From Botrytis cinerea B05.10 (lineage: Eukaryota; Ascomycota; Leotiomycetes; Helotiales; Sclerotiniaceae), in the NCBI RefSeq assembly GCF_000143535.2, contig NC_037325.1, positions 992,001 to 1,056,000 of the forward strand: a stretch of 64,000 bases of DNA. Reading direction: 5' to 3'. The notes below the pieces were generated by a model, which was not told where the DNA came from, made no database searches, and worked only from the letters and a program-made list of their open reading frames with translations. Shown here in pieces: positions 12,639 to 24,128 of this stretch; within the stretch, counting starts at the first letter, position 1, and every line of letters starts with the position of its first letter. The position numbers and the translations under genes were made by a program.

Positions 12639-12675
<37 letters not shown>
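12639..12675. repeat. T12–A25 homopolymer pair
   Basis: Twelve T residues are followed directly by twenty-five A residues, giving a perfect hairpin-capable junction. Sequencing length may be inexact in such a run. Confidence 0.85.
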
Positions 12676-13032
12676 GACGATGCGGATAAGTTTAAGATAC
12701 TGTAGGAATAGGAATAGGAATATGAAGGAGAGACGGGGGGCGGAGGGGAAGGGGAATTAGAATGTGTATTTGATATGTACAGCGTAGAGAAAGTAATAAC
12801 TCATCATGCGATCATGGAAGAATTACATCCACCGGTAACAGTCAAAATCCCAATCCCAAAAATCGATAGATGAAAATCTCACAAATTTTTTTTTAATTTT
12901 TTTTACTTTCCTCCCCCATCATCTCCGCTGCTTTCCCCTCCCACTCCCCACCTCACCTCACCTCACCTCACCTCCCCGCTATCAAAATCAAAACCAAACT
13001 AGGAATCTCATTATCTTCTCAGAACTATGCGT

Positions 13033-13060
13033 TTGACTCTTGACTCTTGACTCTTGACTC
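13033..13060. repeat. four tandem ttgactc heptamers
   Basis: The 7-mer ttgactc is repeated four times, followed by a partial fifth copy (ttgaatt). It lies in the gene-poor stretch upstream of the Zn2Cys6 gene's 3' end. The remainder of 12676–13947 holds overlapping short frames on both strands that I cannot assign. Confidence 0.85.
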
Positions 13061-13947
13061 TTGAATTATGGGATGTAGGATATGGGATATGGAACATGGG
13101 ATATGAAGGATTCGATAATATTTCTTCATCATGAGCGGCGGCGGGGGAGGGGAGGGAGTTCACATGTTCATATATGTATACATATATGATTCCCCATGAC
13201 GCAAACATATTTCACAATGGAATAATGGAAGTCTTCATATCTATTAAATCTATGCAAGGGCAAAGTGACGTCGTGACTTGATACTGAAGAAACGATACAT
13301 CGAATCAAAGAAGTATTGGAACCTGTGTCCGTATAGTGTGACGGACCGGCCGGAAAGTTGTCATGAATAACATATTGGTAGTTCGTCGAGTGAAGCTAGG
13401 TAATGATAATAATAGTAATAACGATAACGATAATACAATATGGATTTTTCCATTCGGGATCTGATTCATTCCCTCGTTGAGAAACCATAGGAAGGAAGAC
13501 TTCCATCCAACCGTTGAGATATTGCCACCCGCTATCTCGAGCATTCAGCCAGGATGCAACATAGTTAAGATGAAGATGAGTACTTTGATGCGACGATATA
13601 CGATGAGTCTGACCGACACAAGGAACAAAAGTATTGAGAATGCGTATATGAAAAGGATTCAAAAATTTAGGCTCATTGAAGATTTTAACGAGAACCAGAA
13701 TCTCGAGTCCCTAATCGTTAATCTACACCTCGAGCTTCTCGAAGCTCTATTCAATACCTCCGCCTTGAGATGACTACAAAGGAAGAAATTCGAGGAAGCA
13801 ACTGTGGTTTAAATTCTTCGGTAAGAAACCTTCAGATATACGCTACTTCTAATTCACCCGATTCAGAATGATATCCTAACATCTAAACCATCAAAGGGCC
13901 AGACTCATCAAAAGACTGGAAACTTCCCAATTCTCGACCTCTGGTGG

Positions 13948-14855
13948 CTAGTAGTACGGACCAGAATACCCACCCGCTGTCCCATAATCTTGATTCTGAC
14001 GACCTGGCATTCCAGGTGAGAACGAAACACCAGGCGCATTGTCCGAATTTGACATGCCATTATCCCCGAAAGTTTGATGAAACGCCGAGGACCTATCAAC
14101 ATCGAATGGAGGAGAGCTTGTAGTCTGCATTGAAGCTGGATCGAAATACGATTGATCGAAATTTTGGAAATTGACCATTCCTGGGTTCGGAGTCAAATCG
14201 GGAGGGTGAATCCAGCTTTCTGTTTCTAGATGGGGACCATTCATATAATCGTAGAATGGAATTTCGTTCGGTTTATTCGTCGGAACTTGTGGTACAGGTC
14301 GAAACTCCAGTTCATTTGGTTCCATTTCTGGATCGGGATATGCTCCGGTTACAGAGTTGGATATTGCACCGCTCGAGACTTCCTGATAAGGAGGCTTGGA
14401 CCCAAATGGATCCGAGCTTGTGATATCAAATGTGGGTATATAGCTCATATTACCTCTTTCTGAATTTTGTTCAGATGTTTGATGATATGCATGGTTTGAT
14501 ACTGTGCTCGAGTAGCTTTGACAGGGAGGAGGAGAAGAAAGTTGACCCGTCGAGGCTTTCGGGTCGGTGGAGAAAGATGCAGATGTTTCATCGGGTACAG
14601 ATAACCTATTCGGAGACGGAAGTGGTACCATCCTATGCTTTCTTTGAGGAGTAACGTATTAGTAGCTTTCATGTAAGAGTGATGGAGAACTCACCCTTCA
14701 AAGGTATAGATACATTCCACTGGTGGATATCTCCTCGAACAATGCCTACACGGTTGTTCCCTACTACATCTCTGCTTTCTCTTCTGACATTGTAAACACG
14801 CAGTCGGTGTCCTAGACCTCGCTGTTCGCTTTGATGCTTCATCTGCTTTCTGCAT
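13948..14855 (-). CDS. small Zn2Cys6 binuclear-cluster transcription factor
   Basis: This is a nuclear DNA-binding regulator of the fungal Zn(II)2Cys6 type. Exon 1 is 14855–14695, a 53-nt GT–AG intron follows (14694–14642), and exon 2 is 14641–13948, giving 284 residues. The cluster is at residues 20–48 with the pattern C-x2-C-x6-C-x5-C-x2-C-x8-C (C20, C23, C30, C36, C39, C48). The basic loop between the second and third Cys reads QKRKQR. The remaining 230 residues are rich in Ser, Pro, Asn and Gly and appear disordered, as in an activation region. No fungal-specific regulatory middle domain and no Leu-zipper dimerisation helix are visible, so the protein is much shorter than the family's usual 500–800 residues. 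I cannot name a target pathway; neighbours give no clue. The start codon is the first ATG in frame before the cluster. Confidence 0.85.
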
Positions 14856-17797
14856 GTCTTCGGTTAGGCTTTCCTGTTACATGACTCTGGCTTAATCTTC
14901 ATTTCCTTGTGGGAATCCGACTTTTTTTATTTCTTACGAAAGATACAATCGGCTGATAGGGCTGAGAGTACATTCAGTAAATGGCAATGCACATTTTTGG
15001 TGATCTGACGAGAGTGGTTAGAGTTGGCGCAAGGAATGCAAGGTAATGCTTGTAAGCCAAGTGAGCTGTTGTCGAAATAGGGTGAAGGATTTGAAGCTTC
15101 GTTGAACGAGCGAATGAGCATAACATGGCGTAAACCTTCCTTTGAAAATACCATAATGGGCCTATGGAAACATTCAAATTTCTTTTTGGGGGTGTGTGAA
15201 AAGTTTCAGCATCTTGGCAGACATCAAAGAGATATTTTTATCTTCAAGCCTCATGCTTGGCATGGAAAGTAAGCAATTGAACAAATGTTTCAACCGTAGT
15301 CATTGGTCGAAATCTAGCAAGAATTCTTTTCTGCATTATTCGGGGAAAGAGCATCCATGTAAATCAGTTCTCCGCCTGAAAATGGGTAACGTATCATATT
15401 CAACAGCGGATAATACCCAGATTCGAACATATGCCACGTTGTATCACAACATATTTCCGCGACTTGCTAGAAACCAAATGAGAGAATAACCAATGACAAG
15501 CAAAGCGTTTCTTCTTTGCATTTTCGTCAATGCTTCTGCATCATACAAGGCGCAAGGCACTTGCCGTTCCAGCCCATCTCAGCCATATAATTATGAGTGC
15601 TCACCGCACTTCTAAATAATAATCTGTTCACTCTGTCGACCAGGAATTTATCGTCAACATGATCAGAAAAGCTCGAGGCTTATAGTCTGTGTAGAGATTA
15701 TTGGTTCAGCCGTCATTTCCCCAATGAGTATACTGATAATCCCACAAGCATGGAGAATCAGCAACGGCGAGCCAGTCATCAAGTGAGGTACAGAGTAAAA
15801 CTTTGACGGCTCTAGCTGTAATCATTTCTGATACATTTAAGGCTACGAGAGTAAAACATAAACCAAAGAGAAAGAAGGGCCCGGAATATTGATGATATCA
15901 GATCAGGCACCGGTAAATCGAAAATAGATTCAGATGCTTCCTGATCGGTGAGCTCAATAGAATCGAAAGCAAATCCCCGTCGGCGATAGCTTGAGGCTCT
16001 CAGACATGATGTGGAGAATAAGCTCTGTTTTTGACATGGTTCGACTCATCCTATGACCGCACCAACAAGAAGCAGGCCAGAAGCGGCACCGCATTGTTTG
16101 TATGTGATAGCTGAAGGAATGCGAACCAATTGTGCGCGCAACTTTCTGACACCTCTCAAGCCAGCAAGTGGCTGAATTGTTAGTTCCAGCGGGATAATTT
16201 GTACCCCAACACTTGCGACATTCTATAGCCTTGCTGGAACAAGTGGTTTACAGGGGCTCCGTATCAAGAACCAATTGCGCAAACATTTCCTGTCTGGATT
16301 TAATGTAGACCCTTGATCGACAGCATTTGATACTGTGGCCTGTCTGGATCCCAAATTGGGGTACGCATTGAGCTGGATAGTGGGAATATTGAAAGGAATA
16401 TTGGCTGGGAAGGTATCTATATTTAGACGCGCGATTGTGACTTCCATTGCTTTAAAGTGATGTGGTATTAATGACGTCTGGATCTTCAATTCTCGATGTT
16501 TGATTGACACTTGATGGATGAATGAACGAGGTAGAGGTCGAGGTAGTGTCTATTGATGAAAATGTTATCAGAAAAACCTGGAGGTGCCGATATCTGAACA
16601 CACGTGACTAGGCGCTTTCGACGCGTTGGGTGAAGTCTGGACCCCGCAAAGTTCAAAGCCATTTGCCCTTCTCATGATTAACCTATAACCCCTTGGAAAG
16701 TTTCAACTAAAATTCCTCTTGTTCAAACTCGCACTTTTTGGGTTATTCTGAGCTTTTCCACATCTTCACAAAAGGCCAATGTCAACCGCCCAAGATGGCC
16801 GAACCCACGCCCTAAATCCCCAGTCCCTAGCTCTTCCATCCCCTGATACTTATCATGGGCTTCGTGGGAAAACAGACCATCTATCTCGTACGGAATGTTG
16901 CAATCGAACGACTCACAATGACGAGGAACATTGTCAAATGTTCAGCTATTCCGCTGTCTCTTGCAATCGCACTCATCGTCGTTAGACCTTATATGGTCTT
17001 CATCACAATAAGGGCCATGAGGAGAACGATTGGAGCGAATGTGTGGAATATGTCGGGGGAAGAACATTTGACAGTAAAACCATCGCTCCAAATGCACTAG
17101 TGGGTGGTCCATCTTTCTTGGGAGTTGAAAGATGTATCGAGGGTGCTAATTCATGAACTCTTCCCTTCGCTGGGCTCATTCAATTTTAAGAAAGATTAAT
17201 GGAGAGATGCACCAGAACTTATAGCTACCAAATTTGAGGATTTTCAAACCATTATCAGTACAGCTACGGAGGCACGTAGTGAGTTCCTGCTAGAATCTGA
17301 ATGTCCACAAGCTGATACGAGGGTTTACGTAGGTGGATAGGGCGATGATCTTCGACGTATGAACTGCATTGGAATATGACGAGGAGCCTGTAGTCATGTC
17401 TGCCATTTATAACGTTCACTGAAAGTCTGGTATGTGGTTTTGATATTTGGAAGCCACTCTTTAACTGAGTTATTGAAGTAAATATGAATAACACGGTTCA
17501 TGTTTTTCTGCGGAGATGTGACCCATCGTCTCCAATCTTGCGATATTGGACGAGAAAATAATCACAGAAATTCATCCCATTAATTGCCTGGCGTGTTTTT
17601 GTACTATATCTGGAAATCTTCTCGAATGTCTTTTCTTACGCCTCAGTCTTGCGCCTTCAATTCCCCCAATTCAATGCCAAACGAACCTGTGAGTTGTGAG
17701 CCGTGTATGCTATGCTATACCAGACATCACGTCAGCACTCTATTCCGCATTCCACGAGAATTTAATGCACTTACCCCTCCATTAAATCTAGAACTCA
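14856..17797. other. gene-poor region, no supported gene
   Basis: The part nearest 14856 should hold the promoter of the Zn2Cys6 gene. Further on, open frames of 60–97 codons occur on both strands (for example plus 15196–15489 and minus 16223–16510), but they have no recognisable motif or splice context. A plus-strand frame at 16855–17100 contains one hydrophobic stretch (residues about 31–50). I cannot tell whether it is real. Confidence 0.4.
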
Positions 17798-18142
17798 TCA
17801 ATGGCCACCTCCTTGCTGCTCCAAAAAAGCATCAATTCGGGCCTCGATATCCATCTCTAGACTATCCGCTGTGTGTTCTTTATCGATTCTAATACCGTCG
17901 TAGAGAAATCTCACATTCGAAATATCTCCAATCTCTTTGTGCTGACAAAAAGCCTCCATGATCTTCAACATCGGCTTGGCGCGCTTAATCTTAAATGTAA
18001 TCTCGTCACCCCGTTGATCTACGACGGTAATAGAGACCGTCTTTGGTTTACCAGTATCCGCACCATTACCAGTGCCGAACTCAGGTTTGTTCTCGCGAGG
18101 GGCGAGGGTGGAGGTCTGCGGGTCGGGATTTGGTGAGCGCAT
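17798..18142 (-). CDS. SUMO/Smt3-like ubiquitin-fold protein (divergent)
   Basis: The 114-residue product has a disordered N-terminus (1–32) and a ubiquitin-like β-grasp domain (about 34–111). Signatures shared with SUMO are ITFKIKRAKPMLKIMEAFCQH and VRFLYDGIRID, followed by TADSLEM in place of the usual TP-x-x-L-x-ME. It ends QQGGGH, so a Gly-Gly exists for processing and conjugation after removal of a short tail. SUMO proteins are covalently attached to lysines of nuclear proteins by the Ubc9 pathway. Differences from canonical fungal SUMO lie in the last strand (IEARIDAFLEQQ, instead of an acidic loop plus ID/EV hydrophobics), and the N-terminal tail lacks an obvious chain-forming ψKxE site. 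It is intronless. It could be the only SUMO or an additional paralog; the divergence makes me favour a paralog, which is an inference. Confidence 0.8.
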   Translation of the reverse strand: MRSPNPDPQTSTLAPRENKPEFGTGNGADTGKPKTVSITVVDQRGDEITFKIKRAKPMLKIMEAFCQHKEIGDISNVRFLYDGIRIDKEHTADSLEMDIEARIDAFLEQQGGGH

Positions 18143-19459
18143 TCTATCTGGTGGTTTGGGTTTGGGTTTCGGTTTGTTGGGTGGTTACTTGTGATCGAGA
18201 GAACTGGAAAAAGTGGAGGGTTAGAAATTGTACTGTTATATAAGAAGACTTTCTAAAAAGACCACGAATATAATAATACATGGCTGTGCTTACATGTAGT
18301 GACCGTTTTCTTGGGATATGTCGGCGCCTGGTCGGTGGTTGTTTATCGACCGTGGCAATGCTGAAAGATGCTACTAGATATGGTACTGCGAAGATTAGGC
18401 AGCGAGGTGCAATAGTTGGTTGAAGATTCTCGACAATATTTCAAGTGAATAAATACTCGTTGGGGCCGTGAAGAGTCAAGATTCGGGAAACGCGTCGACC
18501 CGTGATATTCTTGCTCCTTCTGGTTGCGCGCATGATGGTGAACCAACCATCGATCAAGGTATCTTATCACATGGTTTGTAGAACTCACATGGAAATGCGA
18601 CATGCTTCTAGGGAACATCTCAACTTCAAAAAGATATATCTGCGGGATGATGCATTGATTTGACGTCAAGGCCAGAGCTTATTTAGTGCGTGTACGTATA
18701 CAAGCTCACCGGGGAACGTGTTCCGGCCCCTTAGTCAGGAACAGCAGTGCATTTCCCAACGTCACCGCTCGATCCACAAAAACATAGCGGGACGAGATTC
18801 GACTGCATGCACGTACGATCTCAAATCTAGTCTGGTTCAATAACTTCGTGCATCGGTGTATTTTATCATCTCAACCAATCCATGACAGGAACCCCATTTC
18901 GAAGGCTCTGCGGTGCACACAACTCCGGTTCTAAGATGCTTCTGGAAATCTCTAGAGCACTCTCCATGTTGCACTGTCCGTGTCACTCCTCAAACTGAGA
19001 AGCAATACCATAACCACACCGATGCCCTTGACGATAGACAAGGCTATTCAATATGCAGCTATATCTTTTGATGGGGAGACGTTTCCACCGTACGCCACAC
19101 TCAATCTTCAGGTTTCCTGGTCAGTAGACTCAGTAGTTGTCATCAATCACAAGTATTAGAAAGTAAATAGCAGAGTAGATGTAGCTTAGTGAAAGGCTGG
19201 CGGTGAGAGTATCGGTAGAGCAGAGATACTTGTATCGAATGGGGATTAGCGTTGTTTTTCTACGTGTTCTGAATAACTTCAATATCTCATGCGACAAAAT
19301 TTCTTGTCTTTTTTTTTTCTTTTTTCTTTGGCCGTCATTAGAAAAAGATTTTTCTCGATAACTTTTAATATGAAGATACGCTCCTGATCTTCATTCTCTT
19401 CATTCTCTTCATTCTGATCTCCTCTCTTCTCCTACTCTCCCATTTCCGCATTACAAGTA
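18143..19459. other. intergenic region upstream of the SUMO-like gene
   Basis: It contains the presumed promoter of the SUMO-like gene next to 18143. A minus-strand open frame at 18343–18669 has no recognisable motif. A T-rich run lies at about 19310–19330 and repeated cattctctt at about 19390–19410. I see no gene. Confidence 0.4.
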
Positions 19460-19534
19460 GATTGGTGAGATCACTGAACAGTGACGATTCCTTACGGGTC
19501 CCACGAACGGCTCCAGTTGATGCTCACCATTGCT
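19460..19534 (+). repeat. inverted repeat, left copy
   Basis: This ~75-bp block, including gaacagtgacgattccttac and gggtcccacgaacggctcc, recurs in reverse orientation at 24129–24201 with about ten mismatches. The two copies bracket the 4.6-kb mosaic that holds both broken genes. Confidence 0.8.
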
Positions 19535-19618
19535 CGGAAATGCAGCTTTCTCCATTTCTCTCCCACTCACATTACTTATTCATTGATAGAAAACACGCTC
19601 CTTGGTTCTACAAGCGGC

Positions 19619-19833
19619 TCCAAGGTTGGTTCTACGTTTCTTCGAAACTTATATCACATAGTAACAGCGGAAATTTGCAGGTATCTGGGACCAATTAATT
19701 TTGTGTTCTCCGGTGTTACTTTCAAATACAATAAAGCCGTCTATGCATCGTTCTTATCCACCACTCATATCCAAGACCAATTAATTTTGTATTCTTGGAT
19801 TTTTATTTCAAACAGGAAGGAACCGCTTTAGCA
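19619..19833 (+). repeat. dispersed ~59-bp repeat units u1 and u2 with leader
   Basis: Two copies of a ~59-bp unit starting gaccaattaattttgt lie at 19689–19747 and 19775–19833. Unit u1 is preceded by a leader (19619–19688, caaggttggttct … aacagcgg … caggtatct) that recurs before unit u3 at 22176–22308. A fourth unit is at 22712–22770. Units u2 and u4 share caggaaggagccg-type ends that encode FKQEGxxLAPS on the plus strand. Confidence 0.75.
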
Positions 19834-21840
19834 CCTTCTTCATCTGCCACATTGGCGGAAGCGAAGAATCGACTTCATATTCCCCTCCGACGCACAAACA
19901 CAAACACAAATCCTACCACGACAAGCTTCGATACGAATACTAGACAACACGCATATTCAAGGCATTCATCTGGAAAAGTGTCATTGGACAAGGAGGAAAC
20001 TTCATACGATGGAAGTACCAATGACAATGTAAGTGATTGCTGATATTCATTTACTGCGGAATTTGGGGGTGTGCTGTTCAATGAATGTCTAGCTATGGCT
20101 TTTGTTGGTCGTCTATTTATTTCTTGCCATCGTGTTTGGTACGCGTGTATATTTACTAATAATTACAATGGTATAGGGCACATCATGGTCCCTTAACACC
20201 AGGGAAAATCCAAAGTCAGTCGAAGCAAAAGGTTACACACAGTCCTCAAAACTATTTACCACAGCCACGAGGGAAGATTTTTTCTATCTTTTCATCCCAA
20301 TACATACTCGGTTATAATGTCATGAATCGTTAGTTCACCTCGCATCAAAATGCCACTTATAAGACTAACTTTTCTTAGCGGATGAATATCCAAGAACAGG
20401 CCCACTTGTCATGGAGCGAGAATGTCCTGCCGGGTTAAACTGCAAAGATCGAAGACGTTGGAATCACCAGAAAAAGCACTTCACAAAGTTGGTATAATGG
20501 CAGACAGAATGGCTCAGATTCTCTAAAGATGAAGAAAATTCGGTCGAAGCTGCTGCTGATGATGAGTCACAAGAGGTAGACTTCATTGGATTTTCAGGTG
20601 GTATTGACGAGGAGCCTTTCGGGATTCCTCGAATCAAGAAACGTCGAACAACAAAAGATACTTCTAGTGAAGTTGAGGATTTTGGTGAAGTTACAGGCCA
20701 TCAGAGACTTACTGGTGTCCGTGGAGTCCCATTCTCACCTGTGGTTGAGCCTGTTCTCTCTCTTGTCGAGAAAGATTCATCTCGGGATCAAAAGCTCCGT
20801 GTGAGATCAGCGCCCATGACTTCCAAGAGTAAAGCTTCAAGATATGCACATCTAAAAACAAGAGCCTCATCTCTCGGAACCTTGAGTATCAGGTCAAAGA
20901 ATGTTCGTCTGAGACTGCGCGTTCAGAGACAACAGGAACGATCGAATTCAAGTTCCCACCGAGCTACGCCTCCAAAACCATCGCAAGGCAATACCAGACG
21001 TCCCAATGCCGATAAATCTTCTTCAAAAGATGCTTCTACTCAAACCATTCTTTCCCACTCTTCGGTAGCGTCGATTCTTCAGGAAAAGCGACTCAAAAAT
21101 CTTCAGAAGATGGCAGAGAAAGCTTGCTCTCAATGTCTCAACCTCAGATACAACATTCGAATCAAGATAGAGTTACTATCGAGGTCTCATCGCCGTGCAG
21201 AGGTGGATGTGGTATTCCTACTTCATCCAACGTTGCACATTTCAATCCAACTCTTGCCACGGCATTTCAATCATCTACCGTTGGCTCTTGTGCAATGAGT
21301 GCTGCTTCACCTTCAAAGATTCTTCCAGCAAAGCCTATGGCTCCTTTTCCAGCAGTTGGTCAACCCCCGTCTGCCGATATGTCTGCTGTAGCTTCTTCAA
21401 CAAGAACTTTACTTATCGGTTCAAGTCTTTCTGTAGCACTATCATCAACTATCAATGTTGGAGTCGCACTTGATGGTCGTCTGGGATCCAAATTTCCAGC
21501 AGAAGTTCAATTTGTCAATCCAATCACTGTTACAATACTCAAAATGCCTGTTGATCCTCCCGCTTTCACATCAAATACACCTATGCAAGTAGAGCCTCAC
21601 TTTTTGGTAGATGAAACTATCAATAAAATCATTGATGCTGACAATCTTTCTATGTTCAACACCTTGGGCCATGATCCATGTCCGCGTGCAAAATTATTGG
21701 AGCTTCAAAGAATGTATCTACATCATCTAGATTTAACATATCTTGCCATTGTTTCAGGTGATTTGAAACTTTCTAACTATCCTGACCTTGAATTGGGAGG
21801 ACTCGACCTTCTCGTTGAAGATGGCATTCATCTTGATTAG
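19795..21840 (+). pseudogene. broken gene for an unknown protein with a Cys/His motif
   Basis: I do not recognise this family. A frame starting at 19795 encodes FKQEGTALAPSSS and a Ser/Thr-rich region, with a GTAAGT donor at about 20029. After an intron-like gap a further frame (about 20177–20328) encodes LTPGKIQSQSKQKV and LPQPRGKIFSIFSSQYILGY. A 50-nt intron (20329–20378, with a GACTAAC branch point) leads into NPDEYPRTGPLVMEREC and a Cys/His segment CPAGLNCKDRRRWNHQKKH. An in-frame TAA at 20495–20497 then interrupts it. Downstream the frame stays open to about 21120, and a +1 change continues in another frame to the TAG at 21838–21840 (C-terminus ELGGLDLLVEDGIHLD). The 20029 junction also does not keep frame. 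One stop plus one or two frame breaks argue for a pseudogene, although unseen introns could rescue parts. The stop fits a CAA-to-TAA change. Confidence 0.55.
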
Positions 21841-22190
21841 GTCACTCCCTCGATTTATCCAAAAAAAAAACTTTCGAATTTACCACCGGAAAATAATTGA
21901 GAAGCTCAATCTCTCGATGTAAACCGCCGTTTTGATCATACAATTTCTCAGCTTCATCAATATTTATTTACTCCGATGTTCGACAGCAAATCCGCTCAGG
22001 CTCAGGAATATTTGTCAATCCTCAATGTCTCCTTTCAGGTGAGACAATAGAATGATCTCTGAGGCTCAACATGAGAGTAAATCTGAAGTGTTGTGTTTTC
22101 GCTTCGAAATTTGTTGCATATCTGTAGGGAAGGGGAGGGCGGGGTAGCTACAAATCGTTGGGCGTGAATTTTCTGGACCTCAAGGTTGGT
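21802..22190 (+). repeat. direct repeat copy A (~388 bp)
   Basis: This block covers the last codons and 3' flank of the unknown broken gene. It recurs at 24574–24960 in the same orientation. Shared landmarks in order are gagaagct, ttttgatca-ac-a-tttctc, aggtgagacaat, gaggtag/ggggtagctacaaatc and caaggt. The whole length aligns with only small indels. Confidence 0.85.
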
Positions 22191-22308
22191 TCTCAGTGGC
22201 TTAAAAGTGTACCTTATATAAAAACAGCGGGATATATCAGGTATCTGAGATCAATTGATTTTGTGTTCTCTGATTTTACTTTCAAGTACGAAGGGACTGT
22301 TATTTCAC
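22176..22308 (+). repeat. dispersed repeat unit u3 with leader
   Basis: It matches 19619–19747 over its full length: caaggttggttct, aacagcgg, caggtatct, then a gatcaattgattttgtgttc unit (22249–22308). It is fused directly to the end of direct-repeat copy A. Confidence 0.7.
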
Positions 22309-22394
22309 TATTTTCACACATCACATAATGAAGGAATTAAATGCTTATTTTGTAGAGTAGATTATGAAGTGATGTGTAAGAGTAATTATGTGAT

Positions 22395-22612
22395 ATGAAT
22401 GAGAATATTGATATGAATCAAGATGACAATATAGATGAAGATAATGATATCAATTGGAATAATAATATAAATTAAGATAATCATTCAAACAAGAATAATC
22501 ATATCAATTGAAATATTGACATCAATTGGGACAATCATACAATTTAAAACAATTCTATTAAATGAAATAATGATATCAACTAGGACCATCATATCAAGTG
22601 AATCAATCATAG
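22395..22612. repeat. degenerate AT-rich minisatellite (~18–24-bp unit)
   Basis: Imperfect units built around atcaattgggacaatcat recur about nine times (for example gatatcaattggaataat, catatcaattgaaatatt, gatatcaactaggaccat). The region is strongly AT-rich. Confidence 0.65.
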
Positions 22613-22711
22613 GACTTCAAAAGAGCAGAAAGAGTTGTAAGGAACGGACTTCCCCTTTATCTCTACCCCATTCTCTCGCACGAGAGCTCCACAATAAAGC
22701 CGTATATATGA

Positions 22712-22770
22712 GATCAATTAATGTTGTGTTCTTGATTTTCTGCTTTAAGCAGGAAGGAGCCGTTCTCGCG
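22712..22770 (+). repeat. dispersed repeat unit u4
   Basis: This ~59-bp unit (gatcaattaatgttgtgttc … caggaaggagccgttctcg) matches u2 at 19775–19833. It encodes FKQEGAVLAPST, close to the FKQEGTALAPSSS of the unknown broken gene. Confidence 0.7.
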
Positions 22771-22931
22771 CCTTCTACATATATCATATTCACACTCATA
22801 AAAAGTATCTTGATGGAAATTTTCATTGTTCTATCTCTAATGAATCATTGTAAGATTTCCTAGGATATGTGAAGCCATATCTCAAAAGAGGTCTTCAAGT
22901 CCTCTCTGGAATACACCGCCCTGGCCCTCTT

Positions 22932-23715
22932 TCAAGTTCGTTGGGAATATTTGCAGAACACACCATTTGCCTTTGCAAATTCAGATATGGAACACCAGTT
23001 CTTCCCCGCGCCTTTCATGCGAAGATATGATGATTCATTGCCATAAGAAGACGGGTTGGCTGCTTCGGTGGAGGTCAAAAAGATCACCATGTACTTGTGA
23101 CGGGTACAGTTGATCAAGAGATCACGAGAATCGTCGGCGAATGCAGTCAGCTTTCCACACAGAGTCATGTCGACAATAGTAACCTGTTATAAGTGGTTAT
23201 TAGTGCTAAGAAGACACCGCAAAAACACGAGATACTTACATCACGACTGATGCCTTGAACCTTCTTGAATCCATTCGCGTTGACGCGCTTGTCGTTGAGA
23301 GGCGCAAGCATCTCTTGCATGCACTGTACTTGAGCCTTATATGGACTTAGATATTCAATCTGGAGCCTTCGATTATCAAACTTTGAGAGTTGAGGTTCAA
23401 TTCTCCATAATCCATAAGGATAGATTGCAATACACTCTCAAGAGCATTGTTGCCTCTAAGTGTGGTGCGCTTTGGATCACCAATGGGCTCGTCGTTGTAG
23501 AAAGCTGTAAGACAATGTCAACATGTTGGCACGATATAACGACAGCAATTAATTTGCATACACGATCAATTGCAAAGAGATGCAAATGAAAAGAGAAAGT
23601 TGACTTACTGAAACATGTCACATAGCGGCGGCGTGGTTGAATGAACGGCCGGATGTCGATCTTGGTAGATTTTGCATTCGCAGCAGGCTGGACTTTACCA
23701 GAGTGATTTTCCATC
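22932..23715 (-). pseudogene. C-terminal fragment of an SF1 (Upf1-like) helicase, frameshifted
   Basis: The fragment corresponds to the second RecA-like domain of a superfamily 1 helicase of the Upf1/NAM7 type (AAA_12). Exon 1 (23715–23609) encodes RPFIQPRRRYVTCF. After an intron (23608–23505) the frame continues with FYNDEPIGDPKRTTLRGNN, which resembles the F-N-x-E motif region. Near 23350 it breaks; a different frame resumes with EYLSPYKAQVQCMQEMLAP (helicase motif IV/V region). After a 56-nt intron (23239–23184) it reads VTIVDMTLCGKLTAF and DSRDLLINCTRHKYMVIFL, where the final motif VI normally reads N-V-A-x-T-R. The Walker A and B motifs of the first domain are missing, so it cannot be an active ATPase. 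The truncated start and the internal frame break support a pseudogene lying inside the duplicated mosaic. Confidence 0.7.
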
Positions 23716-24128
23716 GTGCTTTTCTCAGTCTCTAGAGATATTAGTACAGTCTTGTGAGACTTTAGAATGATTTTGTCGTTGCGAGAACTTGAAAATTTGG
23801 TGGATGTGGTAGTTATGAAAAACGCTCGGTAACTGGGCAACGACACTTTCAAATCAGTAAACAAAAAAAACGCACTGAAATGGGCAAAAAGCGGATAACA
23901 AACCAGAGGGTGAACGATTTCGGATAGCACGGCAGAAATTCAAAATTGAGTCGAAACTCAACATGAAGATAAAGTGAAATTGGAGTAAAATTGAAATTTT
24001 GGACTTCAATTTGTCTCAACGTTGGGGAAATTTAATAGGATAAGTTTCTCATGATGAATAGAAGGGGGAAAAAAGAATAAATACCTCGTAGATGAAGAAG
24101 TTGGTATCAAGAGTGTGTAATATCAAAG

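Noticed and set aside
23397..23930. 177-codon minus-strand open frame
   Set aside because: It reads through the first intron of the helicase fragment in a different frame from the helicase exons; only its MENHSG… portion is used as exon 1.
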